A stretch of 64,000 bases of DNA from DFXE01 sp032054765 (lineage in GTDB: Bacteria; Bacteroidota; Bacteroidia; Bacteroidales; Tannerellaceae). Under the pieces are notes generated by a model. It made no database searches and was not told the origin of the DNA. It worked only from the letters and a program-made list of their open reading frames with translations. Shown piece after piece: positions 9,268-16,482 of the stretch. Every line of letters begins with the position of its first letter. The first letter of the stretch is position 1. The stretch is from assembly GCA_032054765.1 (NCBI GenBank), contig DAMBSC010000003.1, positions 248,001 through 312,000 of the forward strand. Reading direction: 5' to 3'. The translations under genes and the position numbers were made by a program.

Positions 9268-10302
9268 TTATTCCTTAGCCGGTGCAACCAAATAAAAGGA
9301 TTTTGTATTATCACGCAATGCTGCATTTAAATAGGGCTTACTTAATTCTTCACAAATTCGTATTTCAACACTTTCTATATCCATACCTTCAGATAAATAT
9401 TTAAATACCAGATTGGCAGTTTCTTTGGCTGTATTTACATTAATCTTTCTACTATTAGCTATATAACATCCGGCTTGATGTTCGTCAGTGAATAGTGAAA
9501 ATACTCCTAAGAAGAAATTATCGGCATCCAGATAAACCAAAGAATTGGGGAAAGGGTTATCTGTAGAGTCATTTAATGGTATAGCTCCTTCATACACTTT
9601 ACCCTTCAAAGCAACCGGAAAAACTTCAGGACGGTTAATTGTTTCTTCTGATATTTCTATCCCTGATAATATACCGCTATAGGAAGAATGCGTGGTAATA
9701 TAAATCACATCATAGTTTTTCAAAAATGAACCTTTATAAAAATCAGTTGTAACCTCTTCATTGGTATATATTTCAACATCAAATCCAACATCAGTCAGGC
9801 ATTTTTTAATGAAAGTAAAATCTTCTTCAAAATCTTTCTGAAAAGGCGCCAGTATAACGGCTTTTTTACCTAAGGGTGTGTTTGGTTCTTCTATCCATGT
9901 GCGACCACAATCATAATTATCCCTCTTTTCATCTTCTACCAACAATTCATCATCTTTGCTTATAACTAAATAATCCATATACAATCCGTTTTTATACTCA
10001 ATAAATATTGAAAAGGCAGAAGTTATTCCATCTGGTGTTGTTACTTTTACAGCATCCAGAGCCCGTATATCTGTTGAGATATGGTATATGTTGAATGGCT
10101 TATTATGATTAAGAAAAGCATCCCTATGTATTTGGATTACACTGTCTGCCTCTAACGCATATTGTTTTAATAAGCGGATACCCTCTTCACTATGTAGTTC
10201 TACCTGGGGTATCTCTATTTCCGGAGATTCTTTATCGTTACAGGCGGCAGATAGTAATAGTAATAGTAATAGTAATAATAAAATTAATATTGTGTTTTTC
10301 AT
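9268..10302 (-). CDS. Lipoprotein, paralogue 1 of the trio
   Basis: A lipoprotein of 344 residues with a long poly-leucine signal peptide ending SAAC. The leucine run is coded by a hexamer repeat at 10253-10276, unlike the shorter signals of the other two copies. The body keeps the shared blocks: PEIEIPQVELHSEEGIRLLK, AVILAPFQKDF, YDVIYITTHSSYSG with His, and EHQAGCYIANSRK with Cys. It lies 16 bp after the C10 peptidase gene, so the two are surely co-transcribed. The work of the trio is not known. Inhibitor, chaperone or substrate-capture roles for the peptidase are possible. The sequence is not related at sight to the small Spi-type inhibitors often found by C10 genes. Confidence 0.62.
   Translation of the reverse strand: MKNTILILLLLLLLLLLSAACNDKESPEIEIPQVELHSEEGIRLLKQYALEADSVIQIHRDAFLNHNKPFNIYHISTDIRALDAVKVTTPDGITSAFSIFIEYKNGLYMDYLVISKDDELLVEDEKRDNYDCGRTWIEEPNTPLGKKAVILAPFQKDFEEDFTFIKKCLTDVGFDVEIYTNEEVTTDFYKGSFLKNYDVIYITTHSSYSGILSGIEISEETINRPEVFPVALKGKVYEGAIPLNDSTDNPFPNSLVYLDADNFFLGVFSLFTDEHQAGCYIANSRKINVNTAKETANLVFKYLSEGMDIESVEIRICEELSKPYLNAALRDNTKSFYLVAPAKE
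10253..10276 (-). repeat. Hexanucleotide repeat in a signal peptide
   Basis: Four perfect copies of AGTAAT (ATTACT on the coding strand) code for leucines in the signal peptide of the lipoprotein at 9268-10302. Hexamer slippage would lengthen or shorten the hydrophobic core without a frameshift. Confidence 0.85.
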
Positions 10303-10318
10303 ATTAATACAATTATTT

Positions 10319-11494
10319 TTATCTTTTTCTGATATTCGTTATTATTTTATACTCACCATTGAAAGTACCAAGGTTTACCCCTTTATCCGTTATATTGTAA
10401 ATAAGATCTTTGTTTTGCATAGGAATTGAATAAAAATAACCATTACCTCGACCTCCCCATCCCCAATTCATATGTAAATAGTTATCACTTCTAAAACCGT
10501 CTGTTACCCATGCATGATGGCCTATAGTAGGGCTGAATCCCTTCATTATAACCGGTCGGTTAGCTCTCAGGCTGTTTTTGATATTTGGTAGATCAAAATC
10601 GTCCAACTTATCACTAATCATATTCAACTTTAAATAGAAAAAATTAGATAGAAGCTCTAAATAGAAGCCTGTTCCCGAACATCCGTACCCTGATTGAGAT
10701 GTATCCATCTGATATAACTCATTTCCTATATGTCGTAAGAAATAACCAACATTGGCAATGATATGACCACTAGCGGTAGGAGATATAGAGGGAGTAGTAA
10801 GAATTTCATTCCAGTTTGGTGTTATGCCGGGTAAGGTTACCCTATGATAAGCCAGTATTTGTGCGATAGCAATAGGTACGCATCCTGCAGGCGCCCGCCC
10901 ATTATAACTTGTATTGGTATTGGATGGACACGGGGGACAATTATTATTATAAGGATAATCCTGCCCCCAGGTAGTGGGTACTAAACAGAGGTGCGTTTCA
11001 GCAACAGCTTTTGTAGCTACATTGGTTCCCAATTTGTAATTCACTAACTCGTCGGTTATTAATGCGGGTATCGATTGTATGTACCATTTCAAAGGTTCTA
11101 TATATGTGGTGTCGTCTATAGAACCGTTTTCTACGATAGCTAATACTTTCTGTAATCGTTTGTCTCCCACCACAAGAGCAAAGCCCTCGCCTTCTTCGGA
11201 GGTTATGGCGTATTCATATACAGGGATTTGTTCTTTTTTTAGTATATCGCCGTTTTCGGTTTCAACCTCATAGGTTGAATAGTTTTTTACAGTATAATCT
11301 TGTATAGTAAAATTGACACCTCCTTTTGTTGCAACGTCATCGTTCAGGAAAGAAGATAATAGGGCCTCCACATCTTCCGGAAGCAATTCGTTATTCGCTG
11401 ACGTATCATCTGTATACGACATTTTGTCTTCGCTACAAGCGACAAGCATTACCATAATAAGCAAAAGGGTCAGAATAAATTGATTGTTTTTCAT
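10319..11494 (-). CDS. C10-family (streptopain-like) cysteine peptidase, lipoprotein
   Basis: The signal peptide has a lipobox (MLVAC, Cys20). Residues about 35-165 look like the Spi-type propeptide that blocks C10 enzymes until cleavage. The catalytic domain starts near residue 166 with LVPTTWGQDYPYN. The nucleophile is Cys205 in AGCVPIAIAQIL, the histidine is His327 in GHHAWVTDG, and the WGWGG motif at 344-348 lies in the expected place. Length (391) fits a secreted proenzyme with one catalytic domain. It heads an operon with three paralogous lipoproteins, so the peptidase and they probably act together at the envelope. Physiological substrate unknown. Confidence 0.9.
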   Translation of the reverse strand: MKNNQFILTLLLIMVMLVACSEDKMSYTDDTSANNELLPEDVEALLSSFLNDDVATKGGVNFTIQDYTVKNYSTYEVETENGDILKKEQIPVYEYAITSEEGEGFALVVGDKRLQKVLAIVENGSIDDTTYIEPLKWYIQSIPALITDELVNYKLGTNVATKAVAETHLCLVPTTWGQDYPYNNNCPPCPSNTNTSYNGRAPAGCVPIAIAQILAYHRVTLPGITPNWNEILTTPSISPTASGHIIANVGYFLRHIGNELYQMDTSQSGYGCSGTGFYLELLSNFFYLKLNMISDKLDDFDLPNIKNSLRANRPVIMKGFSPTIGHHAWVTDGFRSDNYLHMNWGWGGRGNGYFYSIPMQNKDLIYNITDKGVNLGTFNGEYKIITNIRKR

Positions 11495-11936
11495 AATTAC
11501 ATTTTTTAGACTTTTAATTTATAATACTTGCTTGCTTGGCAATTTAATATATTTTTTTTAAATAAAAAAGGATAACACACTATTTTTTATAAAAATCATT
11601 CAATAACATTTTAAATGACAATCAGATGATTATGCGTTGTAAATATATAAAACGTAAAAAGCTTAATTTGCCTTATAAGTTTGTCGTTTTTTTAACTTAT
11701 ATTTCCGTAAAACAGATTAGATAGGATAAACTGCCAAATATTGTTTAATTATATAAACAAATTACCAAAATCAATAATTTTATTATTTTTGCAAAAAGAT
11801 AAGAGCTGAATGAAGAATGGAAGTTTGGAGTTCAGCTCTTTTTGCGTTTTTCAAAAATAATTGAATCCTTATTTCCCTTTTCTATTGTGAGGATGATTTA
11901 ACCGGAATCTTTGGCTGACACAAATTCTAACATTTT
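11495..11936. other. Gene-poor AT-rich spacer with one hairpin
   Basis: No gene with support is seen. At 11801-11840 there is a perfect 10-bp inverted repeat (AAGAGCTGAA / TTCAGCTCTT) with a 20-base loop, with TTTTTGC after it on +, which could be a terminator for transcripts entering the phage-like cluster. A TATTTTTG box at 11784-11791 lies just before it, so the hairpin may instead sit at the start of the 11937 transcript. Confidence 0.5.
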
Positions 11937-12584
11937 ATGGCTAGACCAATTAAAAGAGGACTTGACTATTTTCCTGTCGACACAGGTATGTTGGGCGACC
12001 GGAAAATACAAAAGCTTCTGCATATGTATGGCTGCGAAGGTATAACCGTTTACCTCGTTATGCTTTGTGACATCTACGCTTCGAATGGATATTTCATATC
12101 CGCAAATGATGAATTGTTTTTCGATATCGGTTTCATTCTTAAACTGGATGAAAAACGGGTAAGAGAAATTATCAACTATTGTGTAAAAATTCGTTTGTTC
12201 GACATCAATATGCTGAAAACAAACAACATATACACATCCACCGGAATACAGGATAGATTCCGCGAAATATGCAAACGTAGTCGTAGAGTAATGGATCCGG
12301 CATTTACAATAGATGCCTCACCGGGAATTAATGTAACAGAAACCCCGGTTATTGACACAGAAATTCCGGTTATGGTAACCGAAACCCCGGTTAACGTTAC
12401 CAAAACCCCTGCAAAAGGAAAAGGAAATATAAAAGGAAAGAAAGAAAAAACAGTAACAAAAAAGAAAGATGAAACAAAGATCGCCTTTGGACAAGGCAAA
12501 CGCCAACCATCCGGCAGCGATGAAGAAGCTGCTCGAAGAGCAGAACTCCTCCGTATGGCCGAGGCAGCAACATCTGGTTGCTGA
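11937..12584 (+). CDS. DUF4373 (Lin1244/Lin1753 N-terminal) domain protein
   Basis: The first about 115 residues match the phage-associated domain known as DUF4373 or Lin1244/Lin1753, with the typical opening KRGLDYFPVDTGML and a winged-helix-like core (EGITVYLVMLCDIY, GYFISANDELFFDIG). The C-terminal part is a low-complexity linker of repeated ETPV/ITP units and lysines. In phages this family sits by replication genes and is thought to bind DNA. It opens a four-gene run with the next gene overlapping its 3' end. The domain call is firm, the role is inferred. Confidence 0.8.
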   Translation: MARPIKRGLDYFPVDTGMLGDRKIQKLLHMYGCEGITVYLVMLCDIYASNGYFISANDELFFDIGFILKLDEKRVREIINYCVKIRLFDINMLKTNNIYTSTGIQDRFREICKRSRRVMDPAFTIDASPGINVTETPVIDTEIPVMVTETPVNVTKTPAKGKGNIKGKKEKTVTKKKDETKIAFGQGKRQPSGSDEEAARRAELLRMAEAATSGC

Positions 12585-13119
12585 TATGAAGAATCGCTAT
12601 GGCGATGCAAAACAATTCCTGTCGACCTTCCATACCGGCCTGCAAACCTATGCCGCGCAACAGCCTGAACGAGCTTATACGGGAGTAGCTCCCATGTTGC
12701 GGACAGTAGCGCAAGGCTACGGAATAGAAACGGCTATTGTTTGGCTTTGCCTGCAGGTTGAAGATCTCAATCTGTTTGTAAGTGTAAAAGAAAAGCTTCC
12801 GGTTAGCCGCCAGAAAGAACTGGCGCGCCTGATCATTACGGAATATCCCGTGTTGAAGGTATCGGAAATACTTCTCTTTTTCCACCGCCTCAAATGCGGA
12901 CGTTACGGCCGTTTCTACGGATCGGTCGACGCCCTGTTTATCACCTCCGCGCTGACACAATTTATGCAGGAAAGGAAAACCGACCTGATCCGTATCGGCG
13001 AAGAGCGGAAGAAACGGGAGGAAGCGATGAAGCCCGCTTCGCCGGGTATTACCTATGAAGAATATTTACAATTGAAACAACAAAAACTGAAAAACAATGA
13101 AAAAAAGAGTAAGTTATAG
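12469..13119 (+). CDS. DUF6633-like hypothetical protein of the phage-type cluster
   Basis: A 216-residue soluble, mostly helical protein (for example RYGDAKQFLSTFHTGLQTY, PVLKVSEILLFFHRLKCGRY). It resembles the DUF6633 proteins that follow DUF4373 genes in Bacteroidales; this match is from memory and is not certain. The open frame starts at 12469 and would overlap the previous gene by 116 bp. ATG codons at 12520 and at 12586, directly after the DUF4373 stop, are alternative starts. The motif LLFFHRLKCGRYGRFYG near residues 142-160 is the best-kept looking block. Function unknown. Confidence 0.65.
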   Translation: MKQRSPLDKANANHPAAMKKLLEEQNSSVWPRQQHLVADMKNRYGDAKQFLSTFHTGLQTYAAQQPERAYTGVAPMLRTVAQGYGIETAIVWLCLQVEDLNLFVSVKEKLPVSRQKELARLIITEYPVLKVSEILLFFHRLKCGRYGRFYGSVDALFITSALTQFMQERKTDLIRIGEERKKREEAMKPASPGITYEEYLQLKQQKLKNNEKKSKL

Positions 13120-13327
13120 CCACAAAGAACTGGCTGCTATGTTTTTCCCGGGCATCCAACCTTGTTCTGCCTCCAAGCAGTTATCACGCTGGATTGCAAA
13201 AGATGAGGAATTATATGCCGATCTGATAAAAGCAGGCTATGTTCGGAAACAGCGCACGTATAGTCCGCTTCAAACCGCAATCTTGTTTGATCATATGGGT
13301 GATCCCGAGAATTGGAATATTAAATAG
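13097..13327 (+). CDS. DUF4248 domain protein
   Basis: A 76-residue protein of the DUF4248 family, which looks like a small helix-turn-helix adaptor: SHKELAAMFFPGIQPCSA is followed by QLSRWIAKDEELYADL and ends QTAILFDHMGDPENW. It overlaps the previous gene by 23 bp and is probably translated with it. In Bacteroidales DUF4248 genes occur next to HU-like and amidase genes, as here. DNA binding is likely from composition but not shown. Confidence 0.78.
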   Translation: MKKRVSYSHKELAAMFFPGIQPCSASKQLSRWIAKDEELYADLIKAGYVRKQRTYSPLQTAILFDHMGDPENWNIK

Positions 13328-13403
13328 TACTAATCAGTTATCCAAAGCCGATTAACACCCGCACATTTCAGCTCTTTCTCGTTTTTAACGTTACAATGAA
13401 AAA

Positions 13404-13513
13404 CCATCTACATCTTTTTAGAAAACCATCTACACGTTTTTAAAGAAGCATCTACACGCTTTTATAAAACCATCTAAATGCTTTGGAAAGACCTTGTAGA
13501 TGCTTTTCAGAAA
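13404..13513. repeat. Tandem array, five copies with exact 22-bp period
   Basis: Units start at 13404, 13426, 13448, 13470 and 13492. Each begins with a variant of CCATCTACA followed by a T-rich stretch and an A-rich end; the last unit is the most diverged. The array lies between the DUF4248 gene and the HU-like gene. Confidence 0.9.
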
Positions 13514-13520
13514 TGCTATT

Positions 13521-13570
13521 CACGGACATTTACGGACATTAAAGGACACTTGCGGACATCTGCGGACAAC
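13521..13570. repeat. Tandem array, five copies with exact 10-bp period
   Basis: Five decamers of the type nnCGGACATT (third copy AAAGGACACT) follow the 22-bp array after 7 bp. The period is close to one helical turn, so all copies face the same side of the DNA, as for a protein that binds in phase. The array lies just upstream of the promoter of the HU-like gene. Confidence 0.9.
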
Positions 13571-13587
13571 CCTGTTTTTGCCCTCCT

Positions 13588-13595
13588 TATCTTTG
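13588..13595 (+). promoter_or_regulatory. -7 box upstream of the HU-like gene
   Basis: TATCTTTG matches TAnnTTTG and lies 38 bp before the chosen ATG at 13634, directly after the 10-bp array. It argues against the longer open frame from 13478. Confidence 0.6.
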
Positions 13596-13633
13596 TATTG
13601 TACTTAATTATTAACCATTTAAAAAGTAAAAGT

Positions 13634-14062
13634 ATGGCATTAAAATTCAGAAAAGTAAAACGTGAAGTGAGATTCGGCAACGAAGCTGGACAGGAAAAGT
13701 ATTATGCAGTGGCTAAAACCTCAGGTGTATCATTACTTCCGAAAATTTGCAAGCTCATCGAAGCGCGTTCGTCTTTGTCATCTGCCGATATAAAATCGGT
13801 ATTCGACAACCTTTCATGGGCCATGGACCTGGAGCTCAGCTCGGGCAATGTAGTACAACTGGGTGAACTGGGAAACTTCCGCCTTTCCCTTAGTTCTGAA
13901 GGCGTCATCGAAGAAAAAGATCTCGACGCCCATAAGATCAAGAAAGCGAATATCGTATTCTCACCGGGAGCAATGTTAAGAGAAACCCGCCGGAATGTGA
14001 TATTCGAGCCCGACGACGTTAAGGTAGTAGAAGTTGAATGTGATAAAACCCATATCGACTGA
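13634..14062 (+). CDS. HU/IHF-like DNA-binding protein of the phage-type cluster
   Basis: With the start at 13634 (MALKFRKVKREVRFGN) this is a 142-residue member of the enlarged HU family of Bacteroidetes (HU-HIG type): AKTSGVSLLPKICKLIEARS, then SVFDNLSWAMDLELSSGNVV, then GELGNFRLSLSSEGV as the DNA-arm region, and a C-terminal extension. It bends or coats DNA. The open frame reaches back to 13478 but that part covers the repeat arrays and the promoter and is not coding. The stop overlaps the next ATG (TGATG), so endolysin translation is coupled to it. The tandem arrays upstream may be its own binding sites. Confidence 0.82.
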   Translation: MALKFRKVKREVRFGNEAGQEKYYAVAKTSGVSLLPKICKLIEARSSLSSADIKSVFDNLSWAMDLELSSGNVVQLGELGNFRLSLSSEGVIEEKDLDAHKIKKANIVFSPGAMLRETRRNVIFEPDDVKVVEVECDKTHID

Positions 14063-14484
14063 TGAGACCGATCAATTTAATCGTACTGCACTGCTCGGCA
14101 ACGAAAGAGACCGTAGCATACACGCCAAAACAACTGGAAGCCGATCACAAAGCAAGGGGCTTCGAACAGGCCGGATACAATTATTATGTTCTCCGGTCAG
14201 GTGAAATAGTTCCGATGCGTCCGTTAGGAATGGTTCCGGCTCACGTAACAGGCTACAATCGCCACAGCATCGGTATCTGCTATGAAGGCGGCCTTAACGA
14301 TAAAGGCCAACCCACCGACACCCGAACCCTCGACCAACGCATTGCCCTTGAACGCCTCCTACGTGAACTAACTCAAAAGTTCCCTAACTGCCGCATCTGC
14401 GGACACCGCGACCTGGCAAACAAAGCATGCCCTTGCTTTGATGCAAGTGCCGAGTATCGGCATTTATTAATGATTAGTGATTAA
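14062..14484 (+). CDS. N-acetylmuramoyl-L-alanine amidase, T7-lysozyme-like endolysin
   Basis: An Amidase_2 protein of 140 residues, the size of T7 lysozyme. The zinc ligands are visible: His10 in VLHCSAT, His115 in CGHRDL and Cys123 in KACPCFDA, where T7 lysozyme has KACPSFD; Lys121 is the expected catalytic lysine. It cuts the bond between N-acetylmuramic acid and L-alanine of peptidoglycan. There is no signal peptide, so release needs a holin, and a two-TM protein follows. The last residues (LLMISD) are coded inside a REP-like repeat that starts before the stop codon, as if the repeat had replaced the original end. Confidence 0.93.
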   Translation: MRPINLIVLHCSATKETVAYTPKQLEADHKARGFEQAGYNYYVLRSGEIVPMRPLGMVPAHVTGYNRHSIGICYEGGLNDKGQPTDTRTLDQRIALERLLRELTQKFPNCRICGHRDLANKACPCFDASAEYRHLLMISD

Positions 14485-14550
14485 CGATTAATGATTAATC
14501 ATACTAAACTAAAAAATTAATCACTAATCACTAATCATTAATCACTAACT
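14472..14550. repeat. REP-like inverted repeat made of ATTAATCA/CTAATCA heptads
   Basis: A run of heptads (TGATTAG, TGATTAA, CGATTAA) is followed after about 20 bp by the same run in inverse orientation (14516-14550), forming a large imperfect hairpin between the amidase and holin genes. The first 21 bases are identical to those at 32583-32603 beside the four-helix-bundle gene, so these are dispersed copies of one repeat family. Confidence 0.88.
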
Positions 14551-14552
14551 AA

Positions 14553-14801
14553 ATGGACAAACAATCGCCTACCGAAAAGAATAAAAACAGAAAAAGGCAT
14601 CCGGTTTATTGGAATTGCCAGCTTATTGTAGCCGTCTTACTGTCGGTCAGCGGACTTGTCTTGTTGTTCCTTGGTTTCTGGTGTAGTCCTACCGGAGAGA
14701 TACATAATTCGGTATTAATTGGTTTCGGCGAAGTCTCCACCTTCGCCGGAGCCCTCTTCGGAGTGGATTATAGCTATAAATATAAATCAAAAAACAAATA
14801 A
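14553..14801 (+). CDS. Two-TM membrane protein, probable holin
   Basis: 82 residues: a charged N-terminus (KNKNRKRHPVYW), a first membrane segment (QLIVAVLLSVSGLVLLFLGF), a short outside loop (CSPTGEIHN), a second segment (SVLIGFGEVSTFAGALFGV) and a basic tail (YSYKYKSKNK). Both termini would be inside. Size and topology are those of class II holins, and it sits directly between an endolysin and a spanin-like gene. The family is common beside amidase genes in Bacteroidales. The holin role is an inference from position and topology. Confidence 0.68.
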   Translation: MDKQSPTEKNKNRKRHPVYWNCQLIVAVLLSVSGLVLLFLGFWCSPTGEIHNSVLIGFGEVSTFAGALFGVDYSYKYKSKNK

Positions 14802-14803
14802 CG

Positions 14804-15265
14804 ATGAATATACAAATTTTTATATGCCGCGTGCTCTACTCTACCTGCTGTCTTTTGCTACTATCAGGATGCTCCGCAAACCGCAAGGCTATCATAAAAG
14901 AACATCTGTTCCAAACCGATTCAATCTTCTATAATCGTAAAGACAGCCTGTATGTTAATCGCCTGGTTCAATCAGCTATTAAACATGCCGTGCAGATAAA
15001 ACACATCACATTTTCCAGTCCAGACAGCATAGGGCATCAGTATGTGAAATCTGTCAGTGCCATTACTGCTAATACGAACAAACAACAAACAGAAGAAATT
15101 CAAGAAGAATCTGTTTCCGATATAAAAGAAGAACAACAAAACCGGATTATCTTAAAAACAGAGAAACAAACCAATAACAAATGGAGAAAAACCTGCTATT
15201 GGATTATTATTGGATTTGGATTATCCGTTATGATTGGGAGATTTCTTTGGATTAGGCAGAGATAA
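14804..15265 (+). CDS. Lipoprotein with C-terminal TM, probable one-piece spanin (u-spanin)
   Basis: 153 residues. The N-terminus has a lipoprotein signal with the lipobox LLSGC, which would place it in the outer membrane; the C-terminus has one membrane segment (CYWIIIGFGLSVMIGRFLWI) that would sit in the inner membrane. The polar middle is rich in Gln, Glu and Lys and would span the periplasm. A lipobox plus a C-terminal TM in one chain is the defining layout of unimolecular spanins, which fuse the two membranes in the last step of phage lysis. It starts 2 bp after the holin-like gene. No sequence match to a known spanin is claimed. Confidence 0.66.
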   Translation: MNIQIFICRVLYSTCCLLLLSGCSANRKAIIKEHLFQTDSIFYNRKDSLYVNRLVQSAIKHAVQIKHITFSSPDSIGHQYVKSVSAITANTNKQQTEEIQEESVSDIKEEQQNRIILKTEKQTNNKWRKTCYWIIIGFGLSVMIGRFLWIRQR

Positions 15266-15290
15266 AAGTGGAGAGAAAAACTCTCCACTT
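15266..15290. terminator. Hairpin between convergent spanin and lipoprotein genes
   Basis: A perfect 10-bp stem (AAGTGGAGAG / CTCTCCACTT) with a 5-base A loop starts at the base after the spanin stop. No long T run follows on either strand, so termination may be weak. Confidence 0.6.
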
Positions 15291-15298
15291 ATCGGTTA

Positions 15299-15586
15299 TT
15301 ATTTATAAACTATTATTTTGTTTGAGTCTTCACCAGTATTAACCGTTTCAAAAAATACAAATTTTGTAAAGTACGATGATTTTTCTATTAGATCACGAGA
15401 GTCTCCCCCTGAATGGATACGTAATCACACATGGGAAAATGATAGTGTAAGATTAAGCATGTCCGTAAATGGTAATTTGCCTGTGACTCTATCATCTTCT
15501 TTTTTCTCTTGCTTTATTATATCACCAGAACAGCCGGTAAAGAGTAAAGACATAGCGATTAAAAATAAATAATATGTATGTTTCAT
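15299..15586 (-). pseudogene. Small lipoprotein gene with in-frame TGA stop
   Basis: On the minus strand ATG at 15586 opens a frame with a lipoprotein signal (MKHTYYLFLIAMSLLFTGC) that stops at TGA codon 54 (15425-15427). The same frame then continues without break (LRIHSGGDSRDLIEK... FFETVNTGEDSNKIIVYK) to a second stop at 15299. Read through, it would be a lipoprotein of about 95 residues. The open frame on + over the same stretch is a shadow. Either a nonsense mutation or a 53-residue product with decayed tail. Function unknown. Confidence 0.6.
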
Positions 15587-15687
15587 ATCTTTAGAATTTA
15601 ACTTCGTAAAATTCTACAAACTTTCATTCAGTATTTTATGCCCTGCTCTTCATAATTATTAAATTAAAAGTTAGTAAAAAAACAAAA

Positions 15688-15711
15688 AAAGCCACCTTTT
15701 CAGGTGGCTTT
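15688..15711 (-). terminator. Terminator of ECF sigma gene, copy 1
   Basis: A 10-bp stem (AAAGCCACCT / AGGTGGCTTT) with a 4-base loop gives a long T run on the minus strand. It lies 21 bp after the sigma stop. The same type of hairpin follows copy 2 at 25365. Confidence 0.92.
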
Positions 15712-15732
15712 GGATTATATATTGTCACAGTA

Positions 15733-16242
15733 TCAATCTTGATAAAAATCTTTTAATTGTTTCTGAAGTTCCTGGCGTGCGAAGAAAATGCGGCTTTTAA
15801 CCGTTCCCAGAGGCACATTTAATTTATCAGCTATTTCATTGTACTTATATCCGCTTAAATGCATGGAGAACGGAACTTTCAAATCATCCATCAGATTGTC
15901 GATTGCAATTGTTATTTCCTTGATAGTATACGAACCTGAAGGAGAGTCGAACCCTGAGTCATAGATCGTATCTACATTATAGATATCGGTTCCCTGATCG
16001 ATTACACCTTGTGCACGAACTACTTTGTGATAGTTGTTGATAAAGATGTTACGCATTACGGTCATCACCCAACCTTTAAAGTTTACATTGTCTACAAACT
16101 TTTCTTGATTGTCTAATACTTTCAGAGTAGTGTCCTGAAGAAGATCCTGAGCATCCTCTCTGTTAGCTGTTAACATTAACGCGAAATTCATCATGTTGTC
16201 CTGGATACTCAATAATTTGTTTTGAAATTGCAACGCATTCAT
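15733..16242 (-). CDS. ECF-type sigma-70 family RNA polymerase sigma factor, copy 1
   Basis: 169 residues with sigma region 2 (FALMLTANREDAQDLLQDT ... FKGWVMTVMRNIFINNYHK) and region 4 with its HTH (YNEIADKLNVPLGTVKSRI). No anti-sigma factor gene is next to it. The protein is nearly identical to copy 2 at 25411-25920, with changes mainly in the linker (SGSYTIKEITIAI against TGSYEIQEITLAI). Upstream promoter, gene and terminator are all part of the duplicated block. This type of short ECF factor (near EcfA/RpoE-like sigma of Bacteroidetes) is often a general regulator; its regulon cannot be read here. Confidence 0.93.
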   Translation of the reverse strand: MNALQFQNKLLSIQDNMMNFALMLTANREDAQDLLQDTTLKVLDNQEKFVDNVNFKGWVMTVMRNIFINNYHKVVRAQGVIDQGTDIYNVDTIYDSGFDSPSGSYTIKEITIAIDNLMDDLKVPFSMHLSGYKYNEIADKLNVPLGTVKSRIFFARQELQKQLKDFYQD

Positions 16243-16312
16243 AATTCTAATTGTTATTTATAGGTTATATTCTTTTTGTTAGTGTTAATCGCCTTCCTTC
16301 TTGAAGACATTG

Positions 16313-16320
16313 CAAAGATA
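16313..16320 (-). promoter_or_regulatory. -7 box of sigma copy 1
   Basis: CAAAGATA on + is TATCTTTG on the minus strand, a TAnnTTTG box about 70 bp before the sigma ATG. The same box is found at the matching place of copy 2, 9,678 bp away. Confidence 0.65.
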
Positions 16321-16438
16321 TGGCAAGAGTCTGAATCTTAAAAATCGTTTAAAAAACATTATTAATGAAAACATATTCTTTAAGGTTTACCCCCAAAGTT
16401 GTACTATTTTGATTACGTTTTACAAGTTATACAACTAA

Positions 16439-16482
16439 CGATTTTCAGAAATTGAAAGTAGATGATCAGAAATTGAAAGTTA
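16439..16482. repeat. Short repeat upstream of sigma copy 1
   Basis: CAGAAATTGAAAGT occurs at 16446 and again at 16467, a 21-bp spacing. The equivalent place of sigma copy 2 has a different pair (TTAGAATTTA at 26123 and 26144, also 21 bp apart). The rest of 16243-16556 holds the sigma promoter and no gene. Confidence 0.6.

Noticed and set aside
11626..11724. 32-codon frame in the spacer before the DUF4373 gene
   Set aside because: No ribosome site or promoter in support and very A/T-rich; cannot be told from chance.
13404..13570. CRISPR array
   Set aside because: The units are contiguous with no spacers, and no cas gene is in the window.
13478..13633. N-terminal extension of the HU-like gene back to 13478
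   Set aside because: The extra part covers the tandem arrays and a TAnnTTTG box and its product is not HU-like; the ATG at 13634 gives the family start.
15318..15572. 84-codon open frame on + between the spanin and sigma genes
   Set aside because: It lies antisense to a minus-strand lipoprotein frame with signal peptide and lipobox; its own product has no features.
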